64,000 bases of DNA from Anaerolineaceae bacterium (GCA_002702065.1 NZXX01000012.1:372001-436000); one strand, 5' to 3'; counted from the first letter of the stretch, positions 25,273 through 35,800 are shown. Notes: generated from the letters alone by a model not told the origin. Made by a program: numbers and translations.

Positions 25273-28200
25273 TTATGTGTGCGCGTCCTCAATGGCCCCC
25301 AAAGCATGCAGCGTCGCTTTCTTTGCCTCGGTCAACCCTCTGATGCCGGTAATATTGAGGCGTTCGTAGGGGCGGTCGCGTCGCAGCGTTTGGAGCTGCG
25401 CCCCTGTATCGAGTTCCCAGATAATGATCACACCATCGTCCGCACCGCTTGCCAGCCTGGTCCCATCCGGGCTTCTGCGTAAAGCTCGAATCGCCCCAGC
25501 GTGGGCGGTGCGCACCCACCGTTGTTCGCCACTATGTCGATCACACCAGTGAAGCTGACCATGACCACATCCACTGATCAGATACCGGCTGTTGGCGTCC
25601 CAGGCGATGGCTGTGACCACGCCGTCATGCCCTGCAAAGTAGTGCACGCGCTGGCCGTTTTGGGGGTCCCAAACGAATAGCTCCCCTTCTTCTGTTCCCT
25701 TTGCTCCGGAGGCCAGATAAGTGCCATCCGGGCTCCAGGCGAGGCTGGTAATGCGGCTGTGATGACCCTGAAATTGCTGTTCCAGCCGGTTCTGTGCGAT
25801 GTTCCACAGGTAGACGCTGCCGTCGTCACCCCCTGCGGCGAGGCGCTTCCCATCCGGGCTGAACGCCACCAGTGGGAACCATGCAGCGGCATGTTGCCCA
25901 ATCCATATTTCTTCGCCCGACCGGACATCCCAGATAGTTACACCATGTCGATGGGTTCCGCTGGCGAGGCGCTGGCCATCCGGGCTCCAGGCGATGCCGT
26001 ATAGATAATTGCCACTGTTGTCCGGCTGCCGCAAAAACCGAAAACCGGCGTCTGAGGTCAGGTCCCACAGGCGAATACCGTACTCCGCATCGCTGCTGGC
26101 TAACCAGCGCCCATCCGGGCTCCAGCCGACAGCACACACCACACCCGTGTGTTCTTGCAGGCCGTGCAGGTGCGCTGCGGTATGCGCATCCCACAGGTTG
26201 AGCACCAGATCGGTTCCGCCGCTGACCAGACGACTGCCGTCCGGGCTCCAGTCCACATCATTGATAGACGCCGCATAACCATGAATGACATGTATACACT
26301 GCTCACTCGTCATGTCCCAGACGCGCAGGGACCCATCCCGGCTGCTGCTCAGCAGGTTACGATTGTCGGGTGTAAATGCGATGTCGTACACGTGTGAGCT
26401 GTGACCGCGCAAAGCGGGCCGGTAACTGCCTGCTTCGACATCCCACAGCAGGATGGTTTCGTCCACGCTGCTGCTGGCGATCAGGCGGCCATCCGGACTC
26501 CACGTCACCCGCCCGACACGGTTGGCATGTCCGGTCAATGTCCGGCTTAGCTGGCCGTTGGTCACGTCCCACAGCTTCACCGTGCCATCCCAACTCGCAC
26601 TGGCGAGCAAACGGCCATCAGGCGCAAAGGCGAGGCCATCGGCACAATCGGCATGTTGGGTCATCATCTGTAGGTGATAGGCTGGCTTATTCGAATCAAT
26701 GGTCCACAAACGAACATAACCTTCGACATCACCACTGGCGAGCAGGTGCCCATCCGGACTCCAGACAACGGCGGCAACTGAAGTGGGATGCGGGATGATC
26801 TGAAGCAGATGCCCGTTGGCGACATGCCACAGGTAAACACAGCAATCATCACCATCGCCAGCGCCAGCCAGGACCCGGCCATTTGGCGAGAAGGACAGGC
26901 GGTTGACATCACCGGCATGCCTGCTCATCCAGCGTAATTTGCCAGTGTGGACATCCCACAATTTAAGCGAACCATCGTTGCAGCCGCTGGCGAGGACGCT
27001 GCCATCGGGGCTGAAAGTTAGCGCCCAGACCGTGCTCATGTGCGCTTGCCACGAGTGATGCAGGACGTGGCCGCCGGCTTCCCAGATGCGGATCTCGCCC
27101 CGCCTGCTGGAAGCGGCCCAGTAGTCGCCGGTGCTGCTGACGGCAACGGCTGTCAGGGCAGCAAAGGCTTCGGTAAACAGGCTGTTTTCAATGCGGGCGT
27201 TGATCAGATGAGAATCCTGCATGTCGACATCCTGCAGGTTGAGGTCGCGCAGCACAAGATTGGACAAATCGATCCCCCGCAGATTGCCACGCAGCAGGCG
27301 CAGCAGCACAATCACATTCGCCGGGCCATAACCCTGAGCTTCCTCGGCCTGCGCGGACATCGCTTTCAGGAGCGCCAGCAGATGGTCTTCCAGCCGGGCC
27401 TGTGACGCATAAACACTTTTTAACTGTTCCAGAATGGGGATCGCGATCAGCCGGGTTTCGATCTGGCGGACATATTCGCGGGTGTGCGCCAGCACCAGGC
27501 CATATTTGACCAGACCATCTAACCGGCTCTGTTCGATGGCGCTGCTTATATCCGCGATCAGTCGCGACGTCATATACTCCAGCACGACCGATTGCAGTGT
27601 AAAGCTGCCGCGTGTATGACCCTGCTCGATCAGTGAACGACGGTTCAGGGAGTCGATCGCTTCCAGAACAGCCGTCGTGGCCGATGGGCTGATCAGCACA
27701 CTCCGCAGGTCCATCAGTGTCGAAGGCTCCCGCAATACTGCCAGCCAGATCAGCACATCCTGTTCCATCGGCGATAGGCGGGCGAACTGGTCATTCAGGA
27801 GTTGGCGGACACCGCCAAAAATGACCTCGCCCTGTTCCAGAAACAGCGTGATTTCGCCGTCGAACAGTTCCACAATTGTCTGCGCGACGATCTTTAAGGC
27901 GAGTGGGTTTCCTTCGTAAACCTCGGTCAGCTTCGCCTTGTCTGCGTCGCTGCCCCTCACCTCTTTTTCAGCCAGCAGGCGGTTGCAGGCGGTATGATCC
28001 AGTTGCGATAACCGCAGCGTGCGGACCGGTGTCTGGTTGCCTTCATGCGGGACCAGGTCGCTCAGCTTCTCCCGGCTGGTCAGTAGCACGCAGCTTTGAT
28101 GCTCTGTCCCGGCAGCCAGATGGAGGACACGCCCCAGGTTTTCATAATCAGCCCGCAGGCGTCCGGCGCTTGCCTCTTTTTCCAGCACAGACTCCACGTT

Positions 28201-28920
28201 ATCCAGCACCAGAAGCGTGCGCGTCGTGCGCATCATTTGCATCAGCAGATTCTGGCGTTCTTCCAGGCTGGCGGGCAGGTCTTCGGCTGGTTGGGGCATC
28301 AGGGTGTGCAGGCAGTCATCTAGCAGCAGTTCGTATGTCGGGATATCACGCAACGAGCGCCAGATCACGACCTGAAAGTGACCGGCAAGCTGGTGCATCA
28401 GCTGCACAACCAGCGTCGACTTGCCAATGCCACCGAAGCCGACCACGCTCACGACCCGACAGTGCTCCTGCGCTACCCATGTTGTCAAGAGCTTCAATTC
28501 ATCTTCGCGTCCATAAAAGTTGGGGGCGGAGAGCGCATCCCCCCAATCGAGGCGCGGCGGGGTGGAGGATGGTCGCAGGGTGGGTGCTGTCGGTTCTGGC
28601 AGCGGTGCGAAATCAGACAGTAATGAAGCCAGCCAGTGTTCATCGAGCATGACTTTCTGGCGTGCCTGTTCCCACAAGCTGCGGATTTCTGCGGCCTCAT
28701 GCCCAGCCGGGAATGCCTGCTGCTCCAGTGCCACCGCGATAAATTGTTTCAGGTGATGGGCTTTGGGGTATTTGTCGCCCAGTTCCCAGCCGCCGATGGC
28801 ATAGCGCGAGATGCCCAACCGTGCCGACAGCTCTGCCTGCGTCAAGCCCATCGCGGTGCGCACAGTTAACATCGCCTGCCCAAAGTCATGGTCTCGCTCG
28901 CGGTAGGAGGGTCGTTTCAT
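25273..28920 (-). CDS. XRE-HTH / NB-ARC / WD40 STAND protein (copy A)
   Basis: 1215 aa. An XRE-type HTH (13-58, MGLTQAELSARLGISRYAI); a linker; FYGREDEL (135-142); P-loop GFGGIGKST (161-169); Walker B LLVLD (236-240); LTSREK sensor-like motif; GNPLALKIVAQTIVELFDGE (GLPL-like); a winged helix; a short pentapeptide-like stretch (LRGIDLSNLVLRDLNLQDVDM); then 14 WD40 units from about residue 590, enough for two seven-blade propellers. The C-terminus has a conserved RPYERLNITGIRGLTEAK tail also present in copy B. By family knowledge, STAND ATPases use repeats to sense and oligomerise; the XRE domain suggests DNA binding as output. It is divergent from an HTH-LuxR-enzyme operon. Confidence 0.93.
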   Translation of the reverse strand: MKRPSYRERDHDFGQAMLTVRTAMGLTQAELSARLGISRYAIGGWELGDKYPKAHHLKQFIAVALEQQAFPAGHEAAEIRSLWEQARQKVMLDEHWLASLLSDFAPLPEPTAPTLRPSSTPPRLDWGDALSAPNFYGREDELKLLTTWVAQEHCRVVSVVGFGGIGKSTLVVQLMHQLAGHFQVVIWRSLRDIPTYELLLDDCLHTLMPQPAEDLPASLEERQNLLMQMMRTTRTLLVLDNVESVLEKEASAGRLRADYENLGRVLHLAAGTEHQSCVLLTSREKLSDLVPHEGNQTPVRTLRLSQLDHTACNRLLAEKEVRGSDADKAKLTEVYEGNPLALKIVAQTIVELFDGEITLFLEQGEVIFGGVRQLLNDQFARLSPMEQDVLIWLAVLREPSTLMDLRSVLISPSATTAVLEAIDSLNRRSLIEQGHTRGSFTLQSVVLEYMTSRLIADISSAIEQSRLDGLVKYGLVLAHTREYVRQIETRLIAIPILEQLKSVYASQARLEDHLLALLKAMSAQAEEAQGYGPANVIVLLRLLRGNLRGIDLSNLVLRDLNLQDVDMQDSHLINARIENSLFTEAFAALTAVAVSSTGDYWAASSRRGEIRIWEAGGHVLHHSWQAHMSTVWALTFSPDGSVLASGCNDGSLKLWDVHTGKLRWMSRHAGDVNRLSFSPNGRVLAGAGDGDDCCVYLWHVANGHLLQIIPHPTSVAAVVWSPDGHLLASGDVEGYVRLWTIDSNKPAYHLQMMTQHADCADGLAFAPDGRLLASASWDGTVKLWDVTNGQLSRTLTGHANRVGRVTWSPDGRLIASSSVDETILLWDVEAGSYRPALRGHSSHVYDIAFTPDNRNLLSSSRDGSLRVWDMTSEQCIHVIHGYAASINDVDWSPDGSRLVSGGTDLVLNLWDAHTAAHLHGLQEHTGVVCAVGWSPDGRWLASSDAEYGIRLWDLTSDAGFRFLRQPDNSGNYLYGIAWSPDGQRLASGTHRHGVTIWDVRSGEEIWIGQHAAAWFPLVAFSPDGKRLAAGGDDGSVYLWNIAQNRLEQQFQGHHSRITSLAWSPDGTYLASGAKGTEEGELFVWDPQNGQRVHYFAGHDGVVTAIAWDANSRYLISGCGHGQLHWCDRHSGEQRWVRTAHAGAIRALRRSPDGTRLASGADDGVIIIWELDTGAQLQTLRRDRPYERLNITGIRGLTEAKKATLHALGAIEDAHT

Positions 28921-29018
28921 CGAGGTAGCCTTTCGCTGCGCTGCAACCGTCTACAACAATGAGAGCTAATGAGTACTGAAATGAGAGGTGACGCTGACTG
29001 ACTTCCAGCAACGAGGCC

Positions 29019-29062
29019 ATTATACTGCACTATATGATGAATTGTCGCATTGACAGCTAATA
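29019..29062 (-). promoter_or_regulatory. Promoter of STAND copy A with shared 16-bp box
   Basis: Minus strand: box TATTAGCTGTCAATGC (29047-29062), 22 nt, then TATAAT (29019-29024) inside the word GCAGTATAATG. The start codon lies 99 bp beyond. The same arrangement, with the same 22-nt gap and a 98-bp distance to the start, precedes copy B. Confidence 0.7.
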
Positions 29063-29082
29063 CCCGAGGAAGGTGCCTTCGA

Positions 29083-29496
29083 ATGCCGAAAGCGAACGTG
29101 ATGCCGACCGATGCCTGGCGAGAGGCACGGCGTCTGCATGCCTGGGAATTGCACGAAATGGGTTGGTCGCAGAAGCGCATCGCGGAGGCATTGGGGGTTA
29201 CACAGGGTGCAGTCAGCCAGTGGTTCAAACGCTTTCGTGAGGGCGGTGGGATCGAGGGGCTGCGCCATCATCCTGCGCCCGGTCGCAAAGCTGCGCTCAC
29301 GGATGAACAGTTCGCGCAAATTCCGGCGCTCATCGCACGCGGGGCAACAGCCTTTGGCTTTGCGGGTGACCAGTGGACGATCAAGCGGGTGACGGCTGTT
29401 TTGAAGCAGGTGTTTGGGGTCTCGTATCATCCTGGGCACGTCAGCCGCTTGCTCCAGAAATATTGTCCGGACTGGCGCGATCAGCCATCGAAATAG
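29083..29496 (+). CDS. Free-standing IS630-type helix-turn-helix protein (copy A)
   Basis: 137 aa; GAGGAAGG lies 9 nt before the ATG at 29083. It carries the tandem HTH/winged-helix DNA-binding region seen at the N-terminus of IS630-family transposases (WSQKRIAEALGVTQGAVSQWFKRFREGG, then GDQWTIKRVTAVLKQVFGVSYHPGHVSRLLQKY). The DDE catalytic domain is absent, and no remnant of it follows. The paralogue at 36712 stops at the equivalent residue and has the same neighbours, so this looks like a domesticated DNA-binding protein and not decay. It is followed by a luxR gene after 97 bp. Confidence 0.8.
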   Translation: MPKANVMPTDAWREARRLHAWELHEMGWSQKRIAEALGVTQGAVSQWFKRFREGGGIEGLRHHPAPGRKAALTDEQFAQIPALIARGATAFGFAGDQWTIKRVTAVLKQVFGVSYHPGHVSRLLQKYCPDWRDQPSK

Positions 29497-29593
29497 AGGG
29501 GCTGCGTTGTTGTTGCGGTACGCCACGCTCAATCCGACTCAGCAGCCGCCGATGTTGTATTTCAGACCTTATCTTCCTGAAAGGAGGTTGGCA

Positions 29594-29803
29594 ATGCATG
29601 CCAGAGATGAACTCACCAAGCAAGAAAAGATCGTGTTAACACTCGTCGCGCGGGGATGGCGGACAGCGAAAATCGCCCGTGAACTCTATCTCAGCCCAAG
29701 AACGGTGGAGACGCACCTCGCGCATATCTATTCAAAGCTGGATGTCTCCTCGCGGACAGAAGCGGCGGTGTATGCCTTGCGGGCCAACCTGACGGAGGAT
29801 TGA
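29594..29803 (+). CDS. Single-domain LuxR/GerE-type regulator (copy A)
   Basis: 69 aa; AAGGAGG lies 6 nt before the ATG. It consists only of the LuxR HTH (LTKQEKIVLTLVARGWRTAK, TVETHLAHIYSKLDVSSRTEAAVYAL). It has no receiver or ligand-binding region. It is closely similar to the proteins at 2152 and 37121. Immediately after its stop (29805) lies the 23-bp box of the promoter for the reductase gene, a natural candidate binding site. Confidence 0.85.
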   Translation: MHARDELTKQEKIVLTLVARGWRTAKIARELYLSPRTVETHLAHIYSKLDVSSRTEAAVYALRANLTED

Positions 29804-29804
29804 G

Positions 29805-29851
29805 AAATACGTAGAAATGCGGACGACATCGCTCGTACAAGTCCCTATGCT
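29805..29851 (+). promoter_or_regulatory. Shared-box promoter A (NmrA-type reductase)
   Basis: Box AAATACGTAGAAA, TGCG, GACGAC (29805-29827), 18 nt, then TATGCT (29846-29851). The predicted start is near 29858, 50 nt before the ATG at 29908. Confidence 0.75.
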
Positions 29852-29907
29852 TAGGGTAATGAGGTTCAGTCAATCTTGTTGAAAAGTTCGAGCAGAAAGA
29901 GGAACAC

Positions 29908-30672
29908 ATGAAAATCGTTGTCATCGGTGCAAGCGGGTTGATCGGGTCCAAGCTGGTTAAGACCCTGCGTGAACGCGGGCAGGATGTGGTGGAGGCGTCG
30001 CTGGCCTCTGGGGTGAACACCATCAATGGCGAAGGTCTGGCCGAAGCACTGGCCGGTGCCGACGTCGTCGTTGATGTCACCAATTCGCCCTCGTTCGAGG
30101 ACCAGGCCGTGTTGAACTTCTTCGAAACTTCGGGCCGTAACATCATTGCGGCAGAGGTGGCGGCTGGTGTTCAACATCACGTGGCCCTGTCGATTGTTGG
30201 CACGGACCGCCTGCCGGAAAGCGGCTATTTACGGGCAAAGGTGGCGCAGGAAAAGCTGATCCGCGAATCGCCCATTCCCTACACCATCCTTCGTTCAACC
30301 CAGTTTTTCGAGTTTCTGCGCGCCATTGCCAACTCGGCCACGGTTGAGCAAACGGTGACCTTGCCCGCGGCCAAGTTCCAGCCCATTGCATCCGACGATG
30401 TGGTCGCTGCGCTGGCTGATGTCACCCTGAATCCGCCGCTCAACGGCATCACCGAAGTCGCCGGACCAGAACCTGTTGGCATGGCCGAACTGGTGAGGCG
30501 TTTCCTGAGCAAATCAGGCGATACGCGCGAAGTCGTGGCGGACCCCAATGCACGTTACTTTGGCACGGTGCTGGATGACGGGTCTTTGACGCCAGGCGCA
30601 AACCCGCGCATCGGTTCCAAGAGCTTCGAACAATGGTTCATCGAGACACAAAAGACACAGCCGGTTGCCTAA
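29908..30672 (+). CDS. NmrA-like atypical short-chain dehydrogenase/reductase
   Basis: 254 aa. Rossmann glycine motif IGASGLIGSKLVKTL (6-20), then DVVVDVTNSPSF, HHVALSIVGTDRLPESGYLRAKVAQEKLI (Tyr/Lys region, read in two parts) and YTILRSTQFFEF. This is the layout of NAD(P)H-binding NmrA/HSCARG or quinone-reductase-like proteins, which sense or reduce using NADPH. It lies behind the shared-box promoter and a single-domain LuxR gene, in the position the hydrolases hold in the sister loci. A CDGSH iron-sulfur gene follows 126 bp downstream, after a hairpin. Confidence 0.88.
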   Translation: MKIVVIGASGLIGSKLVKTLRERGQDVVEASLASGVNTINGEGLAEALAGADVVVDVTNSPSFEDQAVLNFFETSGRNIIAAEVAAGVQHHVALSIVGTDRLPESGYLRAKVAQEKLIRESPIPYTILRSTQFFEFLRAIANSATVEQTVTLPAAKFQPIASDDVVAALADVTLNPPLNGITEVAGPEPVGMAELVRRFLSKSGDTREVVADPNARYFGTVLDDGSLTPGANPRIGSKSFEQWFIETQKTQPVA

Positions 30673-30689
30673 GCCGTGTTGCCCAAGAG

Positions 30690-30715
30690 AGCCGGGTCAG
30701 AAAGTTCTCCCGGCT
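30690..30715 (+). terminator. Hairpin after the reductase gene
   Basis: AGCCGGG (30690-30696) pairs with CCCGGCT (30709-30715) with a 12-nt loop. Only a weak T-rich stretch follows, so it may be an attenuator or stabiliser. Confidence 0.4.
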
Positions 30716-30798
30716 TCTCAACTTTCATCGCCACATCCGGGTTGTGATGTGCCCGGCCCATCAATCGGACTTGCTGCACCAACCAGGAGGCTGCTGTT

Positions 30799-31452
30799 AT
30801 GGAAAAGCGTATGCGTAACTACACCGGTGAACATATTGACGTCTCTTACGAAGTCGAACGCTGCATCCATGTGGCGGAATGTGTGACGCGTTTGTCCGCC
30901 GTGTTTGACAGGAACAGACGCCCCTGGGTGCTGCCAGACGCGGCTGCGGCGGACCGTGTCGCCGAAACAGTGGTCGCCTGCCCATCCGGTGCGCTGCATT
31001 ATGTGCGCAAAGATGGTGGACCAGGCGAATCTGCTGAGGCTCACAATACGATTCGGCTCATCCGAAATGGCCCGTTACATGTGCGCGGTGATTTCACCAT
31101 CGTGAATGGCACCGGTGCGCTGGTGGTCGACGATACCCGCGCTGCGCTGTGCCGTTGCGGTGGGTCGGCCAATAAGCCCTTCTGCGACAACGCGCACCAA
31201 ACGAATGGTTTTGTCGCACCCGATACCGTCGCCGAACCCCAGTCGATCATCGCGCCATTGCCCGGTAGCAAGCTGTGCATCAAAACCACAACCAACGGTC
31301 CGCTGCATATCACCGGCAGCTTCGTGATTCTGAACGGTCAGGGCGAAGCGGTCTATCAGGGTACTGATGAATGGTTCTGCCGCTGCGGTGGGTCCGCGAA
31401 TAAGCCCTTCTGTGATGGCACCCATGAAAAAATAGGTTTTATCGCCGATTAA
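30799..31452 (+). CDS. Fer4_19-type ferredoxin fused to two CDGSH iron-sulfur domains
   Basis: 217 aa. Residues 1-75 match the Fer4_19/YjdI single-cluster domain (VERCIHVAECVTRL, VVACPSGALHY). Two CDGSH [2Fe-2S] domains follow, each with the three-Cys-one-His motif: CRCGGSANKPFCDNAH (about 114-129) and CRCGGSANKPFCDGTH (about 194-209). It is probably cytoplasmic electron transfer or redox sensing. AGGAGG lies 7 nt before the ATG. It is next to the NmrA-like reductase, so the two may act in one redox route; that is an inference from position. Confidence 0.9.
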   Translation: MEKRMRNYTGEHIDVSYEVERCIHVAECVTRLSAVFDRNRRPWVLPDAAAADRVAETVVACPSGALHYVRKDGGPGESAEAHNTIRLIRNGPLHVRGDFTIVNGTGALVVDDTRAALCRCGGSANKPFCDNAHQTNGFVAPDTVAEPQSIIAPLPGSKLCIKTTTNGPLHITGSFVILNGQGEAVYQGTDEWFCRCGGSANKPFCDGTHEKIGFIAD

Positions 31453-31532
31453 TCCAATGTCATGTTTTGATCGAACCGTTATTAAACGATCATTTATGGA
31501 TGCGAATGCATAGAGCCAAACGGAGCATAACC

Positions 31533-31916
31533 ATGTGGGACAAGGACGACTATCAAGAGCATATGCTCGGTTATCTGGGCGGCGTTCAGGCCGAGATTGA
31601 AGCCAGTCTGCAACCGTATGACCGCAACACGTTTCGCTCTGAGCTTGACATCGCACTCGAGCTTCTGTGGTGGCTGATTGGGTCCAGCGATACGGATTGG
31701 GAAGGGTACCGCTATACGCTGGAAGAAAGTTGTGATGAGCTGCTGCGCACCTTTTATCAGGTACCATCCCCGATCTCGGTGACAGCCGCAACCAGACAAT
31801 CCGCCCCTGAGAATCAGGAAACGCGTTTTCAAGCGTTGAAACCGATGGAGTGGCGGCTCCTGTCCAAAGCGCAGTCTGGTGTGTTCGCGGGAAACGGCAA
31901 ACGCCCATCGACCTGA
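31533..31916 (+). CDS. Small protein of unknown function
   Basis: 127 aa from ATG 31533 (GGAG 8 nt upstream). It is acidic and helical in the first 75 residues (DYQEHMLGYLGGVQAEIEAS, LDIALELLWWLIGSSDTDW), then Pro/Gln-rich with a basic tail. It has no signal peptide and no known domain. It lies 80 bp after the iron-sulfur gene in the same direction. Confidence 0.55.
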   Translation: MWDKDDYQEHMLGYLGGVQAEIEASLQPYDRNTFRSELDIALELLWWLIGSSDTDWEGYRYTLEESCDELLRTFYQVPSPISVTAATRQSAPENQETRFQALKPMEWRLLSKAQSGVFAGNGKRPST

Positions 31917-31998
31917 CCTGTGCTCATCTTTGCCTTGTTGCTGCCTGCGATCTGGTGAATAATACCTGGCGTATTCACATCACAGCAAAGGGGAAATC

Positions 31999-32370
31999 AT
32001 GGGGTTGATCGCAGGTATCTTGCTCGTCCTGCTCAGTTTCGCACACAATATCTATGGCGAGAAAAAACAAATTCCAGACCTGAAAGCCATCACCAATGAT
32101 CCCGTCATGATTGGTTCCCTGCGAGTCATGATCTTTCAGGGTGGTATCTTGCTGCTGGCCGTTGGCATCATCCAGATTCTGATCGCACTGGGCACCATTG
32201 AACTGACCGGCATTGCGCGGTTCTTTCCTGTGGGCATTGTGCTGCTGGACTTCGTCACCTTTCTGGTGATTACCGCTTTGTTTCACCGCGATCTGTTCCG
32301 CATTACCATTCCACAAATCGTCTTGTTTGTGCTGATTATCGCTCTACAATTGGGGTCCATTTCCGGCTGA
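31999..32370 (+). CDS. Four-helix membrane protein of unknown function
   Basis: 123 aa with four hydrophobic segments (about 2-17, 43-64, 74-93, 101-121) and a short polar loop (YGEKKQIPDLKAITNDP). AAAGGGG lies 5-8 nt before the ATG. The upstream inverted repeat GTGAATA/TATTCAC (31955-31978) may be an operator. It belongs to no family I can name; the size and topology recall DUF-type small integral membrane proteins. Confidence 0.65.
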   Translation: MGLIAGILLVLLSFAHNIYGEKKQIPDLKAITNDPVMIGSLRVMIFQGGILLLAVGIIQILIALGTIELTGIARFFPVGIVLLDFVTFLVITALFHRDLFRITIPQIVLFVLIIALQLGSISG

Positions 32371-32492
32371 TCGACAGATTAAGCATTTTCGGTGGGTGTC
32401 CCCTCGCTTTGGTCCGTTGGCGAGGCGTGAACCTGCGTGGTCAGAATTCGCCCTCTGAATTCACGGCCAGCATCCACGCTTCTGTTTGAAGC

Positions 32493-32771
32493 ATGAAGCA
32501 TCTGACCGTGAGGTCTCAGTCAGCTGCGGCCAGCGCGATCTGGGCCATGCGCGATGCCGGTTTGCGGGTTCCTGATGCCATCGCCGTGATTGGCGTGGGC
32601 AATCATCCCGAAGGACTGGCTATGAAACCGGCACTGACCACCATCGGCACGCAGACCCATGATTTTACCGACATGATCCAGCTGTTGTTCAACCGCCTGA
32701 ATGCTGATGATCTGCCGAATGGGCGTATTCACATGCTCCACTGGAAGCTAATCGTCCGTGGTACGGCGTAG
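32493..32771 (+). pseudogene. Remnant of a LacI-family regulator (C-terminal part)
   Basis: The 92 residues match only the end of a LacI-type ligand domain: SAAASAIWAMRDAGLRVPDA, IAVIGVGNHPEGLAMKPALTTIGTQ and KLIVRGTA. The HTH and about 240 residues are missing, and the upstream frame is closed by stops. The surrounding stretch 32371-32848 has no other gene. It is most likely a decayed regulator; translation as a short protein cannot be ruled out. Confidence 0.6.
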
Positions 32772-32848
32772 ATGTCCACAGATATTCCGTACTATGGCTT
32801 CTGGTTGAGTAGGGTTACCCCTTAGCGGGCAGGGAAGTGATTGCAGGC

Positions 32849-35800
32849 CTAGATCGAGTCGGCCTCGATTGCGCCCAGCTTGTACAGGGCTTCTTTCTGG
32901 ATCTCAGTCAGGCCGCGAATGCCGCCGATGTTGAGTCGCTCGTAGGGGCGGTCGCGGCGCAAGCGTTGAAGCAGGTCACCGCTGTACAGGTCCCACAGCA
33001 CAATGGCGCCATCATCACCGGCACTGGCCAGCATGGTGCCATCGGGGCTGCGTCGAAGTGCCTGTACCGTTCCCTCGTGCCCCTGACGCACCCGCACACA
33101 GGCCAGACTTTCAAGATTCCACCAGCGCAGGGTGCCATCTCCGCCGCCAGTGACCAGCATATCGCCGGACTGGTTCCACGCGACGGTATTGATGGTGCCA
33201 GCATGGCCGCCAAAAGAAGCGACTCGTTCGCCGCGCTGGGCATCCCAGACTACGACCTCACTCTCATGGATGCCCCGACCACTCGAAGCCAGCAGGTGTT
33301 CATCTGAAGGATTCCAGGTCAGGCTGGTAATCACGCCATGATGCCGGGTCAGTCGCTGGCCGATGGCCCCGGACGCCGCATCGAAGATGTAGACCGTCGC
33401 ATCATCACCGCCACCCGCCAGCCGTGTACCATCCGGGTGCCAGGCTACCCGCCGGATCCAGGTCGGAAATTCGTCGCCGGACCAACTCTGACGTTGGGTG
33501 GCTAGATCCCACACCAGCACGCCGCGTCTGTAAGTGCCACCTGCCAGCCGCCGTCCGTCCGGACTCATTGTCAGACCGTAAAAGTAGTTATCGGGATCAT
33601 CCGGGTCAAGCAAGACGTGATGACCGGTGCCGGTTGCCGGGTCCCACAGGCGGACAGCGTTATCCCACTCACTGCTGGCCAGCCACTTGCCGTCTGCGCT
33701 CCAACCCACGCCGAATACCACACCGGTATGACCGCGCAGCACACGGGGGGGCGTTTCACCATTGACCGCGTAGATGGTCACCAGATAGTCGGTGCTGCTG
33801 CTTACCAGATGCGTATTGTCCGGGCTCCAGTCGACGTCATAGAGCGAGGCGGCGTACCCCTGAATGACGCGCGAACAATGCCGGTTGGCGATGTCCCATA
33901 CCCGCAGCGTCCCATCTTCGCTGCCACTGACGAGTTCCGTGCCATCGGGCGTAAAGACCATGCCGCTTATAGCTGAGGTATGGCCGCGCAGCACCGCCCA
34001 ATAACTGGCCTGCTCCATGTCCCACAGCCAGATCGTTTGGTCACGACTGCCCGTTGCCAGCAGGTGCCCATCCGGGCTCCAGGCGACGCGGAAAGCTCGA
34101 TCCGAATGCGCGGTCAGCGTCTCGTGCAGCTTGCCGTTGGCAATATCCCACAGTTTAACGGTTCGGTCCCAGCTCGCGCTGGCGAGGAACCGGCTGTCGG
34201 GCGAAAAGGCCAGACCTTCCACACAGTTCGTATGATCGTCCAGTGTCAGGCGACAAACCACTGGCTCTGTTTCGTGCATGCTCCAGACACGAACACAACC
34301 CTTCAAGTCGCCCGTTGCCATATAACGCCCGTCATGGCTCCAGGCCAGCGCCGTAATCGCATCGGGGTGGGCGATGGTCTGTAAGGGTGCGCCGGTTCGG
34401 GCATTCCACAGCCGCACAAAAGCGTCATTCCCGCCGCTGGCCAGGGTGGCGCCCTCGGGGGAATAGGCAACGCGGTTGCCGTGGCCAGTGTGCCAGCCGG
34501 ACCAGAGCAGCGTACCGCTGGTGACATCCGAAACTTTGACGGAGCCATCCCAGCTTGCCGTTGCCAGTGACTGCCCGTCCGGGCTGAAGGCCAGTGACCA
34601 GATCATGTCTGTGTGTGCCTGCCACATCAGATGAAGCGTCTGGCTGCTCACTTCCCAGATGCGAATTTCGCCGCGCCGGCTGGAAGCCGCCCAATACATC
34701 CCGTCGCTGCGCATATCCAGTGCGGTGACGATGTCAAACGTCTCGCTGAAGACCGTGTCCTGTATCAGCGCACCGGACAGGTTCACATCCTGCATGTCGA
34801 CGCCTTGCAGATGCACACCGCGCAGCACCAGCTTCGACAAATCCAGTCCGCGCAAATCGCCGCGCAGCAAACGCAGCAGCGTCACCAGATTGGCGGCGGC
34901 ATAACCCTGCGCATCATCCGGCCAATCCGCGACTTTTGCCAGCAGCGCCAATAGATAGCTCTCGACTTCGGTCTGTCGCGAAAACTCGCTGAGCAGCAGG
35001 TTCAGGATCGGTGAGGCGATCAGCCGTTCCTGGTTCTGGCGTACATACTCGCGCGCTTGTGCCAGGACAATGACATGCTCGACCAGCCGTTTAAACTGCC
35101 CTGACCGAAGCTCCGTGACCATTTCCTCGATCAGCCGCGCAGTCACATATTCCAGCACCACCGATTGCGGGGTAAAACTGCCCTGATGCACGCCGCGTTC
35201 GATGAGGGAGCGCCGATGCAGTGATTCAACCGCTTCCAGCAGCCTCATGCGCGGCATCGGCACCACCAGTGCCCTCAGCATCTGGTCGAGCGTGACAGGC
35301 TCGCGCAGAATCGTCAGCCACAACAGCACCATCTGTTCCATGGCCGACAGCCGGTCAAACTGGGCGCCAAGCAGTTCGCGCACGCCGCCGAAAATAAACT
35401 CGCCGTGTTCCAGAAACGGCATAATCTCGCCGTCGAACAGTTCGACGATGGTCTGGGCGACGATTTTTAGGGCAAGGGGATTACCGGCATACGCATCAAT
35501 CAAGCGTGTGCGGTCTGCCGTGCTGCCCACGACCCCTTTGCCACTGAGCAGCCAATCGCAGGCACTGGCATCGAGCCGGGAAAGGCGCAGCGCCCGCACC
35601 GGGGCATGACTGCCTTCATGTGGCACCAGCACATCCGGTTTCTCGCGGCTGGTCAGCATCACACAACTGTGGTGTTCGGTCTCGGCAATCTGGCGCAGGA
35701 ATCGGCCAATGCCCTCATAGCCAGGGCGAATTCGCCCGGTACTTTCGCCTTCCTCGAATACCGATTCCACGTTATCCAATACAATCAGGACACGATTGGT

